Shown: positions 37,802-47,761, counted from the stretch's first letter. The stretch is DNA of 64,000 nt from Gammaproteobacteria bacterium (GCA_029246545.1 JAQWMX010000011.1:62001-126000), one strand, 5' to 3'. Notes: generated from the sequence alone by a model not told the origin. Program-made: numbers and translations.

Positions 37802-40465
37802 CTAAAAAGATATAGGGTTTGTTTTTGATTCAGGAATACTGAGTTCTTTGCGGGCTTTATTTAGTTTGGCTTTTGTTAGCGTGCCATCACGGTATAAAGC
37901 AGTTAAGGCTGACCAGGCAATGTAACGCGAATCCACTTCAAAGTGATCACGTAAATCTTCCCGAGATTCGCTAAGTCCAAAACCATCTGTGCCTAAAGCG
38001 GTAAAGTCTTGCGGGAACCAACGCGCAATACTACTCGGTAATGTTTTCATAAAGTCGCTGCAAGCCACGACGATACCTTTTTCTTTAGCCATTAATTTTT
38101 CAATATAATTTTGTGTAGGTTTTTCTGGTGTCAGCATATTTTGACGTTCAGTTTGTTCAGCTTCTCTAAGTAATTCATTGTAAGAAGTCACACTCCATAT
38201 ATCCACACTGCAGTCATGTGCTTTGAGAATATCAGCAGCTTGCATGACTTCCTGCATTAAACTCCCGCTGCCTAAAAGATGAACTTTATGGAATGATTTA
38301 GCGCCAGTTAGAAAACGATACATACCCTTTATAATTCCATCCTCGGAATCGCTTGGCATTGCAGGCATGGCATAATTTTGATTGTACAAAGTCAGGTAAT
38401 AGAAAATATTTTCATCATCTTGGTACATGCGTTTTATCCCGTCACGTACGATAACGGCTATCTCATAGGCGAAAGCTGGATCATAACTACACATGTTGGG
38501 AACGGTTGAGGCTACAACATGAGAGTGCCCATCCTGATGTTGAAGCCCTTCGCCATTTAGAGTCGAGCGACCAGCTGTGCCGCCTAATAAAAAGCCTTTG
38601 GTCATAGAATCAGCACAACTCCAAATCATATCGCCAACACGTTGGAAGCCAAAAATAGAATAAAATATATAGAATGGAATCATCGGAACCTGATAATTAG
38701 CGTAGGCAGTTCCTGCGGCCATGAATGAAGCCATCGCGCCGGCTTCACAAATTCCTTCCTGTAAAAGTTGACCATCTTTTGCTTCTTTATAAGAGAGCAA
38801 AGTTGTTGCATCTACAGGTTTGTATTTTTGTCCTTCACTAGAGTAGATGCCGTATTGTGAAAATAATGACTCCATACCAAAAGTTCTGGCTTCATCTGGA
38901 ACGATAGGAACAATATATTGACCTAGTTCTTTATCTTTTAACATTGCCGACAACATTCGAACGAATGCCATAGTCGTGGATTGCTCACGATCGGAGCCTT
39001 CGATAGCCGCTTTAAATAAACTTAAAGCAGGCGCCTTCAAATGTTGATACTCGACCTCACGAGCTGGCAAATAGCCGCCTAAATCTTGTCGATGCTGATG
39101 CAGGTATAAAGCTTCAGGGCTATCTTCAGCTGGTTTATAAAGTTCAGCATTAGCCATCTGTTCTTCCGTCAGGGGAATGCCAAAGTTTTTACCGATAGTA
39201 ATACGTTCATCTGCACTCAATTGTTTCTTTTGATGCGCAGTATTTTGTCCGGCAGCGGAAGCACCCATGCCTTCACCTTTAACAGTTTTAATTAAAATAA
39301 CTATAGGCCGATCAGATTTTATTGCGGCTCTTTCAAAAGCCGCAAAAAGTTTCTTGCGGTCATGGCCGCCGCGTTTTATGAGTCGAATTTCATCATCGTT
39401 TAGTGTCTTCATTAGTTCTGCTAAACGCTCATCACCATCGATCCAATGTTCACGTACAGTTTTACCATCAGACACTGTATAAAATTGATAATCACCATCA
39501 ACAGCTCGATTCATTCGTGCTTGTAATAAGCCATCATCATCTCGTGAAATTAATTCGTCCCACTCACTGCCCCAAATCACTTTGATGACATTCCAACCGG
39601 CACCACGATAACTACGTTCTAATTCTTGAATTATTTTTCCGTTACCACGCACTGGTCCATCGAGGCGTTGTAGGTTGCAGTTAACCACCATAACTAAATT
39701 GTCTAAGTTCTCGCGGGTTGCCATATTAATAGTGCCTAGCACTTCTGGTTCGTCAGACTCTCCGTCACCAATAAAACACCAAACCTTGCCGCCGTTTTTT
39801 GGTTTCAAACCGCGGTTTTCTAGGTACTTCATGAAACGAGCTTGGTAAATTGCTGAAGGGGTAGAAAGCCCCATAGAAGCAGAAGGCATTTGCCAAAAGT
39901 CAGGTAAGCGACGAGGGTGAGGGTAGGAGGGTAAGCCACCACCGTCTTGTAATTCGCGGCGGAAGTTATGTATTTGTTGTTCAGTGAGTCGGTTTTCTAA
40001 ATAGGCGCGTGCATAAATTCCGGGAGAAGCATGGGCTTGTACGATTAAGATATCTCCACCATATGAATCAGTGCGTTTTTTAAACCAATGATTAAAACCG
40101 ACTTCTAATGCAGCAGCAGTAGATTGAAAAGTCGCAATGTGGCCACCGACACCTGAGCCATTATCATTGGCTTGTAATACCATAGCCATTGCATTCCATC
40201 GAATAATATTTTCAATTTTTTGTTCAAGTTCGATGTCGCCAGGATAACCGGGTTGTTCCTGTGGGCTGATGGTATTGCGGTAGGGTGTATTCAAAGTAGC
40301 ATCAGCTAAGCTAACGCCTTGCTTCAATAAGTGATCTTGCATCAATCGCAACATTTCACGGCTGCGACCTTCGCCTTGCTCGCGACTTATTGCATCAAGT
40401 GCTTCAAGCCACTCGCTATTTTCAAGGGTTAATTCTTCAGCACTGACTTCAATTTTATTGTTCAT
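37802..40465 (-). CDS. aceE: Pyruvate dehydrogenase E1, homodimeric type
   Basis: The homodimeric E1 component uses thiamine diphosphate to decarboxylate pyruvate and acetylate the E2 lipoyl domain. From the ATG at 40465 the protein has 887 residues, as in E. coli AceE. Visible blocks are GGHIATFQS, the ThDP motif GDGESDEPE, and HQDGHSHV with the catalytic histidine. No aceF (E2) or lpd gene is adjacent. Instead it sits 40 bp downstream of prpF as the last gene of the methylcitrate operon, where pyruvate is the end product. A substrate other than pyruvate (2-oxobutyrate) is possible. Confidence 0.94.
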   Translation of the reverse strand: MNNKIEVSAEELTLENSEWLEALDAISREQGEGRSREMLRLMQDHLLKQGVSLADATLNTPYRNTISPQEQPGYPGDIELEQKIENIIRWNAMAMVLQANDNGSGVGGHIATFQSTAAALEVGFNHWFKKRTDSYGGDILIVQAHASPGIYARAYLENRLTEQQIHNFRRELQDGGGLPSYPHPRRLPDFWQMPSASMGLSTPSAIYQARFMKYLENRGLKPKNGGKVWCFIGDGESDEPEVLGTINMATRENLDNLVMVVNCNLQRLDGPVRGNGKIIQELERSYRGAGWNVIKVIWGSEWDELISRDDDGLLQARMNRAVDGDYQFYTVSDGKTVREHWIDGDERLAELMKTLNDDEIRLIKRGGHDRKKLFAAFERAAIKSDRPIVILIKTVKGEGMGASAAGQNTAHQKKQLSADERITIGKNFGIPLTEEQMANAELYKPAEDSPEALYLHQHRQDLGGYLPAREVEYQHLKAPALSLFKAAIEGSDREQSTTMAFVRMLSAMLKDKELGQYIVPIVPDEARTFGMESLFSQYGIYSSEGQKYKPVDATTLLSYKEAKDGQLLQEGICEAGAMASFMAAGTAYANYQVPMIPFYIFYSIFGFQRVGDMIWSCADSMTKGFLLGGTAGRSTLNGEGLQHQDGHSHVVASTVPNMCSYDPAFAYEIAVIVRDGIKRMYQDDENIFYYLTLYNQNYAMPAMPSDSEDGIIKGMYRFLTGAKSFHKVHLLGSGSLMQEVMQAADILKAHDCSVDIWSVTSYNELLREAEQTERQNMLTPEKPTQNYIEKLMAKEKGIVVACSDFMKTLPSSIARWFPQDFTALGTDGFGLSESREDLRDHFEVDSRYIAWSALTALYRDGTLTKAKLNKARKELSIPESKTNPISF

Positions 40466-40505
40466 GATGTTTACCGTCACAACCTTTATAGGATCTTTAA
40501 TAGAT

Positions 40506-41687
40506 TTAATTATAATAATCACCGGGTATACGCACGGAACCTTCCATTAACACTCGCGCACTTCTGCTCATACTAATTTTATTTATGTTCCACTCACCAT
40601 TATTTTGGCTGGCTTGTGAGCCGACTTTTAAGCTGCCCGATGGATGGCCAAAAGTTACTGACTCAAGTTCCCCTCCACCTGCGGCTATATTAACCAATGT
40701 CCCTGGTATCGCTGCTGCAGCTCCAATCGAGACTGCGGCAGTTCCCATCATGGCATGATGTAATTTGCCCATTGATAAGGCACGCACGTTTAAATCTATA
40801 TCACTGACTTGAATAGCTATACCACTCGATGAGACGTAGCTCTGAGCTGCTGCAACAAAAGCAACTTTGGGTGTATGTTGGCGTGTGGCAGCTTCATCTA
40901 TATTTTCAATTAAACCCATACGTACAGCGCCATAGGCTCGAATTGTTTCAAACATATCCAGTGCCTTTTGATCGCCATTGATAGCTTCTTGTAATTCAGT
41001 GCCGGTGTAAGAGATATCTTCGGCATTAAGAAAAATGGTGGGGATACCTACGTTAATCATTGTTGCGTTGAATGTACCAACACCGGGGACTTCTAATTCA
41101 TCTACCAAGTTGCCAGTAGGAAAGATCACTTCTCCCTCATCAACCGGGCTCATAAATTCAATCAGAATCTCTGCTGCTGGAAAGGTAACTCCATCTAACA
41201 CGAAGTTGCCAGTTTCTTGTACTTCACCATTAGTAATTGGGACATGGGCGATGATGGTTTTACTAATATTCTTTTGCCAAATTTTTATTTCGGCGATGCC
41301 ATTTTCTGGTATTCGATTAGCATCGACCAAACCATTGGCAATGGCATATGAGCCAACCGCTGCAGTTAAATTTCCGCAATTTCCACTCCAGTCGACGAAA
41401 GGCTTATCAATTGATACCTGACCAAACAAATAATCGACGTCATGATCTTGTTGTTCACTTTTAGCAAGAATAACTGTCTTGCTGGTGCTAGAAGTTGCCC
41501 CGCCCATACCATCAGTTTGTTTACCGTAAGGGTCTGGACTGCCAATAATGCGCAGTAATAATTGATCCCGTACATCACCGGGAATCTGAGCGGCAAGCGG
41601 TAGTTCGCGTAAACTAAAAAACACACCTTTACTGGTACCACCACGCATGTAGGTAGCAGGTATTTTTATTTGAGGTTCAGTTGGCAT
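40506..41687 (-). CDS. prpF: 2-methylaconitate cis-trans isomerase PrpF
   Basis: PrpF isomerises trans-2-methylaconitate produced by AcnD to the cis form used by aconitase. The 393-residue protein shows the PrpF signature MRGGTSKGVFF at the N-terminus, GSPDPYGKQTDGMGG, and GNCGNLTAAVGSYA; the fold is DAP-epimerase-like. It begins 11 bp after acnD, as usual for acnD-prpF pairs. Confidence 0.95.
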   Translation of the reverse strand: MPTEPQIKIPATYMRGGTSKGVFFSLRELPLAAQIPGDVRDQLLLRIIGSPDPYGKQTDGMGGATSSTSKTVILAKSEQQDHDVDYLFGQVSIDKPFVDWSGNCGNLTAAVGSYAIANGLVDANRIPENGIAEIKIWQKNISKTIIAHVPITNGEVQETGNFVLDGVTFPAAEILIEFMSPVDEGEVIFPTGNLVDELEVPGVGTFNATMINVGIPTIFLNAEDISYTGTELQEAINGDQKALDMFETIRAYGAVRMGLIENIDEAATRQHTPKVAFVAAAQSYVSSSGIAIQVSDIDLNVRALSMGKLHHAMMGTAAVSIGAAAAIPGTLVNIAAGGGELESVTFGHPSGSLKVGSQASQNNGEWNINKISMSRSARVLMEGSVRIPGDYYN

Positions 41688-41698
41688 GTTTGTCAGTC

Positions 41699-44311
41699 CT
41701 ATGCCGCAACCGACGATTCAAGAAAGTCTTGCGCAAAACGCTGCAAGACACCACCAGCTTTATAAACTGAAACTTCATCTGCGGTGTCGAGTCTGCAAGT
41801 AACTGGGACTTCCACTTGTTCATCATTTTTACGTTGAATAATTAATTTTAACTTTGCACCAGCTTCAATATTGCCACTAAGCTCAAAAGTTTCTGTGCCA
41901 TCTATTGAATAAGTATGACGAGTTTCACCTGTCTGAAATTCGAGAGGTAAAACGCCAATACCGACTAAATTAGTACGATGAATTCGTTCGAAACCTTCAG
42001 CAACAATTGCTTCAACTCCAGCTAATCGAACACCTTTGGCTGCCCAGTCTCTTGAAGAACCTTGGCCATAATCGGCACCAGCGACAATAATTAATGCTTG
42101 CTTGCGTTGCATATAAGTCTCTATGGTTTCCCACATACGCATTTCTTTACCTTCTGGCTCAAGCCTGGCAAAAGAGCCTTGTTTAATTTCGCCCTGCTCA
42201 TCAAGACACATTTCATTCTGCAATTTAGGGTTAGCTAAAGTGGCACGTTGTGCAGTTAAATGATCGCCGCGATGTGTTGCATAAGAATTAAAATCTTCTT
42301 CTGGTAAGCCCATTTTTGCCAAGTATTCACCGGCAGCGCTGCTGGCTAATATGGCATTTGAAGGAGACAGGTGATCGGTGGTGATGTTGTCACCGAGCAC
42401 AGCTAAAGGCCGCATATCCTTTAAGCTACGTTCACCTGCCAGTGCACCTTCCCAATAAGGAGGGCGACGAATATAAGTCGTTTTTGGGCGCCAGTCATAA
42501 AGTGGGCTATCAGCTTCTTTAATTGCACCGAGGTCAAACATTGGAATATAAACCTGTTTAAATTGTTCGGGTTTAACATGCTTGTTAACGATGTCATCGA
42601 TTTCTTCATCACTTGGCCAGATGTCTTTTAAAGTGATGGCATTGCCAATTGAGTCTGTTCCTAACACATCTTTTTCAATATCAAATCTGATAGTACCGGC
42701 AATGGCATAGGCCACAACTAAAGGAGGAGAAGCGAGAAAAGCTTGTTTGGCGTAGGGGTGAATACGGCCATCAAAGTTTCTGTTGCCAGACAGCACGGCT
42801 GTCGAATATAAGTCGCGATCAATGACTTCTTTTTGAATCTTAGGATCCAATGCGCCGCTCATTCCATTACAAGTTGTACAGGCATAACCGACGATGCCAA
42901 AACCAAGTTTTTCTAATTCGCTTAATAAACCAGCTTCTTTAAGATATAACTTGGCTACTTTTGAACCAGGAGCAAAGGAAGTTTTTACCCAAGGTTTGCG
43001 TATCAATCCAAGTTCGTTAGCTTTGCGTGCGATTAGGCCAGCAGCGACAACATTGCGTGGATTACTGGTATTGGTGCAGCTGGTGATAGCAGCAATAATG
43101 ACAGCACCATCAGGCATGAGGCCTTTGGCTTCTTCAGCTAAAGCTTTATCAAGGTCACCGGCTATACCACGTTCAACCAATGCATCCGTAGGCAGGCGGC
43201 GATGTGGATTGGATGGACCAGCCATGGTGCGACCGACTGACGATAGATCAAATTCAAGTTCACGATCGTATTCGGCTTCTTCTAAATCATCAGCCCAAAG
43301 TCCTGTGGTTTGGGCATAGTTTTTGACTAGCTCAATTTGATCAGCATCACGCCCAGTCAGTTTGAGATAATCGATGGTTTGTTCATCAATGTAGAACAAA
43401 CCTGCAGAGGCGCCATATTCAGGTGTCATATTAGAGATAGTGGCACGGTCGCCAATAGTTAAGGCTTTGGTGCCTTCGCCAAAAAATTCGAGATAAGCTG
43501 AGACTACTTTTTGTTCTCTTAAGAATTCAGTTATTGCTAGAACTATGTCTGTTGCAGTGATGCCAGGCTGGCGTGTGCCACTAAGTTTTACACCAATAAT
43601 AGTTGGTAGACGCATCATGGATGGGCGACCTAACATGACATTCTCAGCTTCCAGGCCGCCGACACCAATAGCAATAACGCCTAATGCGTCGACATGGGGG
43701 GTATGACTGTCTGTTCCAACACAGGTGTCAGGGTAAGCAAGCCCATCACGTGACTGAATTACGGGAGACATTTTTTCCAGATTAATCTGATGCATGATGC
43801 CGTTGCCAGCAGGGATAACATCAACGTTTTTAAAGGCAGTTTTGGTCCACTCAATAAAATGGAAACGATCTTCATTACGTCGATCTTCAATGCTGCGATT
43901 TTTTTCAAAAGCATCAGGGTCAAAACCGGGCGCTTCAACTGCTAATGAATGATCAACAATTAATTGAGTTGGTACGACAGGATTTACTTTAGAAGGATCA
44001 CCACCTTGGTCGGCAATTGCATCACGAAGTCCGGCTAAATCTACTAAGGCAGTTTGGCCAAGAATGTCATGACAAACTACTCGTGCTGGATACCATGGAA
44101 AATCCATATCGCGTTTGCGTTCGACGATTTGTTTTAAAGCGTCATCAAGAATAGAAGGGTCACAACGACGTAATAATTGCTCAGCTAAAACTCGCGATGC
44201 GTAAGGTAGTTTTGAATAGGCGCCAGGCTTAATACTTTCTATAGCTGCGCGCGTGTCGAAATAGTCTAGGTCGGTGTTGGCTAAAGCCTTACGATATTCA
44301 GTATTAATCAT
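41699..44311 (-). CDS. acnD: 2-methylcitrate dehydratase (Fe/S-dependent) AcnD
   Basis: AcnD dehydrates 2-methylcitrate in the methylcitrate cycle and replaces PrpD in many gammaproteobacteria. The 870-residue aconitase-family protein has the three cluster cysteines in SCTNTSNPRN and ACTTCNGMSG, and a swivel domain with GADYGQGSSRDWAAKG. It overlaps the gntR stop by 4 bp (ATGA) and is followed by prpF, which AcnD requires. The start ATG at 44311 follows from that overlap. Confidence 0.95.
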   Translation of the reverse strand: MINTEYRKALANTDLDYFDTRAAIESIKPGAYSKLPYASRVLAEQLLRRCDPSILDDALKQIVERKRDMDFPWYPARVVCHDILGQTALVDLAGLRDAIADQGGDPSKVNPVVPTQLIVDHSLAVEAPGFDPDAFEKNRSIEDRRNEDRFHFIEWTKTAFKNVDVIPAGNGIMHQINLEKMSPVIQSRDGLAYPDTCVGTDSHTPHVDALGVIAIGVGGLEAENVMLGRPSMMRLPTIIGVKLSGTRQPGITATDIVLAITEFLREQKVVSAYLEFFGEGTKALTIGDRATISNMTPEYGASAGLFYIDEQTIDYLKLTGRDADQIELVKNYAQTTGLWADDLEEAEYDRELEFDLSSVGRTMAGPSNPHRRLPTDALVERGIAGDLDKALAEEAKGLMPDGAVIIAAITSCTNTSNPRNVVAAGLIARKANELGLIRKPWVKTSFAPGSKVAKLYLKEAGLLSELEKLGFGIVGYACTTCNGMSGALDPKIQKEVIDRDLYSTAVLSGNRNFDGRIHPYAKQAFLASPPLVVAYAIAGTIRFDIEKDVLGTDSIGNAITLKDIWPSDEEIDDIVNKHVKPEQFKQVYIPMFDLGAIKEADSPLYDWRPKTTYIRRPPYWEGALAGERSLKDMRPLAVLGDNITTDHLSPSNAILASSAAGEYLAKMGLPEEDFNSYATHRGDHLTAQRATLANPKLQNEMCLDEQGEIKQGSFARLEPEGKEMRMWETIETYMQRKQALIIVAGADYGQGSSRDWAAKGVRLAGVEAIVAEGFERIHRTNLVGIGVLPLEFQTGETRHTYSIDGTETFELSGNIEAGAKLKLIIQRKNDEQVEVPVTCRLDTADEVSVYKAGGVLQRFAQDFLESSVAA

Positions 44312-44994
44312 AGGGCTTTCATTTTAGCTTGGAGTTTGCCGCTTAATTTAAGTTGCAGACTGTTTTTGCTATAGAGGATATGACGACGCATCAGCATTTC
44401 TGCAAGTTCAGCATCACGGTTGGAGATGGCCTGAACAATTTGTTTGTGTTCACCAAAAGCAGTGGTGACTCGTGGTCCAGACATCCCCAGTTGAACTCGG
44501 TACATGCGTATCAAGTGATAGATGCTGTCCATTAGTATAGAAATTAACTGGCTGTTTTTACTGCCTAAAATAATGCGATAGTGAAAATCTAAATCACCGG
44601 CTTCTTGATAATATGTTTGACCTTCTTTAACGGTTTGAAAATGAGTACCTAAGAGAGTATTTAAATCGGCTATTTCATCATCAGTCATATTAATAGCTGC
44701 AAGGCGGGCGGCCATGCCTTCAAGCGCTTCGCGTACTTGGTAAAGCTCCATTAGGCCTTCGGTACTAATACTAACAACACGTGCGCCAACATTGGCTTTA
44801 CTTTCAACCAAGTGGCAGGATTCTAGTCGGTTAATGGCTTCACGAATAACTGCACGACTAACTGAATAGTTTGTTGATAGTTCTGTCTCACTTAGTTTTG
44901 AACCTGAAGAGATAACTCCCTCAACAATATCCTTTCTTAATAACAGAAAAGTTTTATCGGTGCTGGTTATCGCGTGTTCAGATTCTGGCAACAT
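44308..44994 (-). CDS. GntR/FCD-family regulator of the prp operon
   Basis: The 228-residue regulator has an N-terminal winged helix (LSETELSTNYSVSRAVIREAINRL) and a C-terminal FCD ligand domain with metal-type residues (DLDFHYRI, FGEHKQIV, RRHILYS). It lies inside the operon, 14 bp after prpC and overlapping acnD by 4 bp, whereas in Pseudomonas the regulator precedes prpB. It should therefore autoregulate. The two palindromes at the prpB promoter (47068-47133) are the likely binding sites; the effector may be 2-methylcitrate or a related acid (inference). Confidence 0.9.
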   Translation of the reverse strand: MLPESEHAITSTDKTFLLLRKDIVEGVISSGSKLSETELSTNYSVSRAVIREAINRLESCHLVESKANVGARVVSISTEGLMELYQVREALEGMAARLAAINMTDDEIADLNTLLGTHFQTVKEGQTYYQEAGDLDFHYRIILGSKNSQLISILMDSIYHLIRMYRVQLGMSGPRVTTAFGEHKQIVQAISNRDAELAEMLMRRHILYSKNSLQLKLSGKLQAKMKAL

Positions 44995-45008
44995 GCTTTT
45001 TCTTTTTA

Positions 45009-46163
45009 TTAGCGCTTATCTATAGAAACATAGTCGCGATTTTCTGGACCAACATAATTCGCAGAAGGACGAATAATTTTGCCATCTTCGCGTTGTTCAA
45101 TAACGTGAGCGCCCCAACCGGAGGTGCGAGCAATTACAAAAAGCGGGGTGAACATGTCAGTTGGTATTCCCATTTGGTTATAAGATACTGCAGAAAACCA
45201 ATCCAGATTCGGGAACATCTTTTTGATTTCCCACATAACCGACTCAAGACGTTCAGCAATGTCGTACATTTTTGTATCAGCAGATTCGTCAGATAATTGT
45301 TTAGAAACTTTTTTAATTACATCGTTACGCGGATCACCCACTGTATAAACTGGATGTCCGAAGCCGATAACGATTTCTTTATTTGCCACACGTTCGCGAA
45401 TATCAGCTTCTGCCTCATCAACTGAGTTGTAACGACTTTGAATATGGAAAGCTACTTCATTAGCACCGCCGTGTTTCGACCCGCGTAAAGCACCAATTGC
45501 CCCTGTAATAGAGGAATACATATCTGAATTGGTGCCAGCAATTACACGGGCTGTAAATGTAGAAGCATTAAACTCATGTTCCGCATATAAGTTTAATGAG
45601 GTGTGCATTGCCCGAACCCAAGAATCAGAAGGTTTTTCGCCGTGTAATAAATGTAAAAAATGTCCGCCGATTGAATCATCTTCAGTTTCTACATCAATGC
45701 GCTTGCCATTCACAGTGAAGTGATACCAGTACAACAGTGCAGAACTAAAGCAAGCCATCAAACGATCGATAATGTCACGCGCTTCTGATTCGGGATGTTC
45801 TTCTTTTTCTTGAATGCAGGTGCCTAATACTGAACTAGTGGTACGCATAACATCCATAGGGTGAGCACTAGCGGGAAGAGCTTCCATGGCTTTGATTACA
45901 GCTTCCGGCAAACTACGCAGTGATTTCAACTTGGCTTTATAGGTGGCTAATTCGGCAGGGTTTGGCAAGTGACCGTGAATCAATAAGTGAGCAATTTCTT
46001 CAAATTCTGCACTTTCAGCAAAATCTCTTATGTCATAACCACGGTAATGTAAATCATTGCCATTGCGTCCTACTGTACAAATAGCAGTGTTACCCGCAGC
46101 AACACCAGAAAGGGCTACAGATTTTTTAGCTTTTGGTAATAGTTGTTCTGTTTCATTACTCAT
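45009..46163 (-). CDS. prpC: 2-methylcitrate synthase
   Basis: PrpC condenses propionyl-CoA with oxaloacetate. The 384-residue protein is of citrate-synthase family with the short methylcitrate-synthase length. Catalytic blocks are [23 protein letters not shown] with the second histidine, and the aspartate in NLDWFSAV. The C-terminus ends in a PrpC-like [11 protein letters not shown]. Its ATG shares one base with the prpB stop, so translation is coupled. Citrate synthase proper would be longer (about 430). Confidence 0.95.
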   Translation of the reverse strand: MSNETEQLLPKAKKSVALSGVAAGNTAICTVGRNGNDLHYRGYDIRDFAESAEFEEIAHLLIHGHLPNPAELATYKAKLKSLRSLPEAVIKAMEALPASAHPMDVMRTTSSVLGTCIQEKEEHPESEARDIIDRLMACFSSALLYWYHFTVNGKRIDVETEDDSIGGHFLHLLHGEKPSDSWVRAMHTSLNLYAEHEFNASTFTARVIAGTNSDMYSSITGAIGALRGSKHGGANEVAFHIQSRYNSVDEAEADIRERVANKEIVIGFGHPVYTVGDPRNDVIKKVSKQLSDESADTKMYDIAERLESVMWEIKKMFPNLDWFSAVSYNQMGIPTDMFTPLFVIARTSGWGAHVIEQREDGKIIRPSANYVGPENRDYVSIDKR

Positions 46164-47047
46164 TATTTATTCTCCTCAGTAAACAAGGCATCAAGCTTTT
46201 GTTCGTATTTGTGATAATCAAGGTAATCATAAAGATCATCTCGGGTTTGCATTGTATCTATTACATTCTTTTGCGTGCCTTCAGCCAGCAAGGCCTGATA
46301 AACATTCAATGCGGCAGCATTGGCAGCGCGAAATGCTGATAAAGGGTATAGCACGATGCTAACTCCAGCATCGGCTAATTCGTCAGTGGTATAAAGCGGG
46401 GTCGAGCCGAATTCTGTAATGTTTGCCAATACAGGAACTTTTACCGCATCAACAAATTGTTGGTACATAGAAAGTTCAGTCATTGCTTCTGGGAAAATCA
46501 TGTCCGCACCAGCCTCAACACAGGCACAAGCTCTATCGATAGCTGCTTCTAAACCTTCAACGGCTAAAGCATCTGACCGAGCCATAATGACAAAATCAGG
46601 ATCAGTTCTAGCATCGACTGCAGCTTTGATTCGATCAACCATTTCAGTTTGAGAAACGATTGCCTTGTTAGGTCGATGACCACAACGCTTTTGCATGACC
46701 TGATCTTCGATATGAACAGCCGCTGCGCCATTCTTGCCCATGGCACGAATAGCTCGGGCAATGTTGAAAGCGCCACCCCAACCAACATCGATATCGACCA
46801 TTACGGGGGCTTCAGTAACATCAGTTATACGGCGTAAATCAATTAAGACATCTTCTAAAGTAGTAATCCCTAAATCAGGAAGTCCACATGAGCCAGCGGC
46901 TACACCGCCGCCAGAAATATAAAGAGATTTAAAACCGGTAGCCTCGGCTAGTCGTGCATGATAAGCGTTGATAGCACCAACGCATTGCAGAGGCTTCTCA
47001 TTTTGAACTAATTCGCGAAAGATCTTACCCGGGGATGTGGTGCTCAT
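46163..47047 (-). CDS. prpB: 2-methylisocitrate lyase
   Basis: PrpB cleaves 2-methylisocitrate to pyruvate and succinate. The 294-residue PEP mutase/isocitrate-lyase-type barrel shows the catalytic-cysteine motif KRCGHRPNK, and substrate/metal residues in [17 protein letters not shown] distinguishes it from isocitrate lyase (KKCGH). It is the first gene of the operon; a promoter and two operators lie upstream. Confidence 0.95.
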   Translation of the reverse strand: MSTTSPGKIFRELVQNEKPLQCVGAINAYHARLAEATGFKSLYISGGGVAAGSCGLPDLGITTLEDVLIDLRRITDVTEAPVMVDIDVGWGGAFNIARAIRAMGKNGAAAVHIEDQVMQKRCGHRPNKAIVSQTEMVDRIKAAVDARTDPDFVIMARSDALAVEGLEAAIDRACACVEAGADMIFPEAMTELSMYQQFVDAVKVPVLANITEFGSTPLYTTDELADAGVSIVLYPLSAFRAANAAALNVYQALLAEGTQKNVIDTMQTRDDLYDYLDYHKYEQKLDALFTEENK

Positions 47048-47067
47048 TATATTCTCAAATAAACAGT

Positions 47068-47133
47068 AATTGTCGACAATATAGGCTTAAATCATGCTTA
47101 GGTCAATATAATATCCCTATATTGTCGACAATT
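47068..47133. promoter_or_regulatory. Paired operators of the prp operon
   Basis: Two identical perfect palindromes ATTGTCGACAAT lie at 47069-47080 and 47121-47132, 52 bp apart (about five helical turns). They are nested in an 18-bp inverted repeat: AATTGTCGACAATATAGG (47068-47085) and its exact complement (47116-47133). The proximal site overlaps the -10; the distal is upstream of -35. The core TTGTCGACAA is typical in style for GntR/FCD repressors. Looping repression by the GntR protein encoded in the operon is inferred. Confidence 0.75.
47078..47106 (-). promoter_or_regulatory. Sigma-70 promoter of the prp operon
   Basis: On the minus strand, TTGACC (47106-47101) and TATATT (47083-47078) are separated by exactly 17 bp. 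Transcription would start near 47071, giving a leader of about 24 bases before the prpB ATG at 47047 with GAGAA upstream of it. The -10 is half covered by the proximal palindrome. Confidence 0.7.
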
Positions 47134-47172
47134 ATGGTAAATATAGAGAATTTTATTATTTATGGGTTCCTG

Positions 47173-47712
47173 TTATTTTGCTGGTCCGAGCCTTGTTGAG
47201 CCACCTAAAATTATTTCAGGCACATCAAAGCCCTGTTCTTTACAAGCAGCAGCATAATCTCTGATATGAGTTCCTGCGTCGGCAATGTCCATAACTGAAC
47301 CATCTGGGTTTAAATGAATCATTGCGCCTTCAACAATAAAGGATACATCGGTTACCTCGGCATTATCATCAGCCACTTTTAATGTGTGCACTGATCCCGC
47401 TGGTTCACTCAAATAACTACCTGCAGTGCAATCTTGCCCTGAATCGTATTCTAAATATGTCCACTTTCCAGAATTAGTAAAAGCATGAACAGTCCCAGTG
47501 TGCATATGTGGCGGTAACTGAACACCAGGCTTAAATAAAATTCGCACTACAAAACGCGCGGCTTCAGTATCGGCAGCCAACACTTTTAAACGTAAGCCGG
47601 GCATCCAATCGACATAAGGGATGTCATCTGCATTAACACCAAAACCAGGATCAGCGGCATCATTATTTTTCAAATCAAAGTTATAAAGAATGTTCTCTTC
47701 TTTATCTGCCAT
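47173..47712 (-). CDS. Cupin-domain protein (ChrR/dioxygenase-like)
   Basis: The 179-residue cytoplasmic protein has a cupin core with metal motif PPHMHTGTVHAFTNSGKWTY and a second motif histidine in EPAGSVHTL. It resembles cupins annotated as ChrR-like or 2,4'-dihydroxyacetophenone dioxygenase-like; the exact function is not clear. A 25-bp palindrome lies 22 bp upstream of its start. Its stop is about 70 bp from the distal prp operator, so transcription of this gene runs into the prp promoter region. Confidence 0.8.
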   Translation of the reverse strand: MADKEENILYNFDLKNNDAADPGFGVNADDIPYVDWMPGLRLKVLAADTEAARFVVRILFKPGVQLPPHMHTGTVHAFTNSGKWTYLEYDSGQDCTAGSYLSEPAGSVHTLKVADDNAEVTDVSFIVEGAMIHLNPDGSVMDIADAGTHIRDYAAACKEQGFDVPEIILGGSTRLGPAK

Positions 47713-47734
47713 TTAATTTTCCTTCGTTAATTTA

Positions 47735-47759
47735 TTTACACTGTTTTAAACAGTGTAAA
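47735..47759. repeat. Perfect 25-bp palindrome between TauE and cupin genes
   Basis: TTTACACTGTTT (47735-47746), one T, then the exact complement AAACAGTGTAAA (47748-47759). It lies between the TauE-type stop (47762) and the cupin start (47712), with no following T-run on the minus strand. Either an operator of TetR or other dimeric-repressor style, or an intercistronic hairpin. Confidence 0.7.
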
Positions 47760-47761
47760 CA

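Noticed and set aside
42894-43319. 141-residue open frame opposite acnD
   Set aside because: Antisense to a strongly conserved gene, with no domain and no ribosome site.
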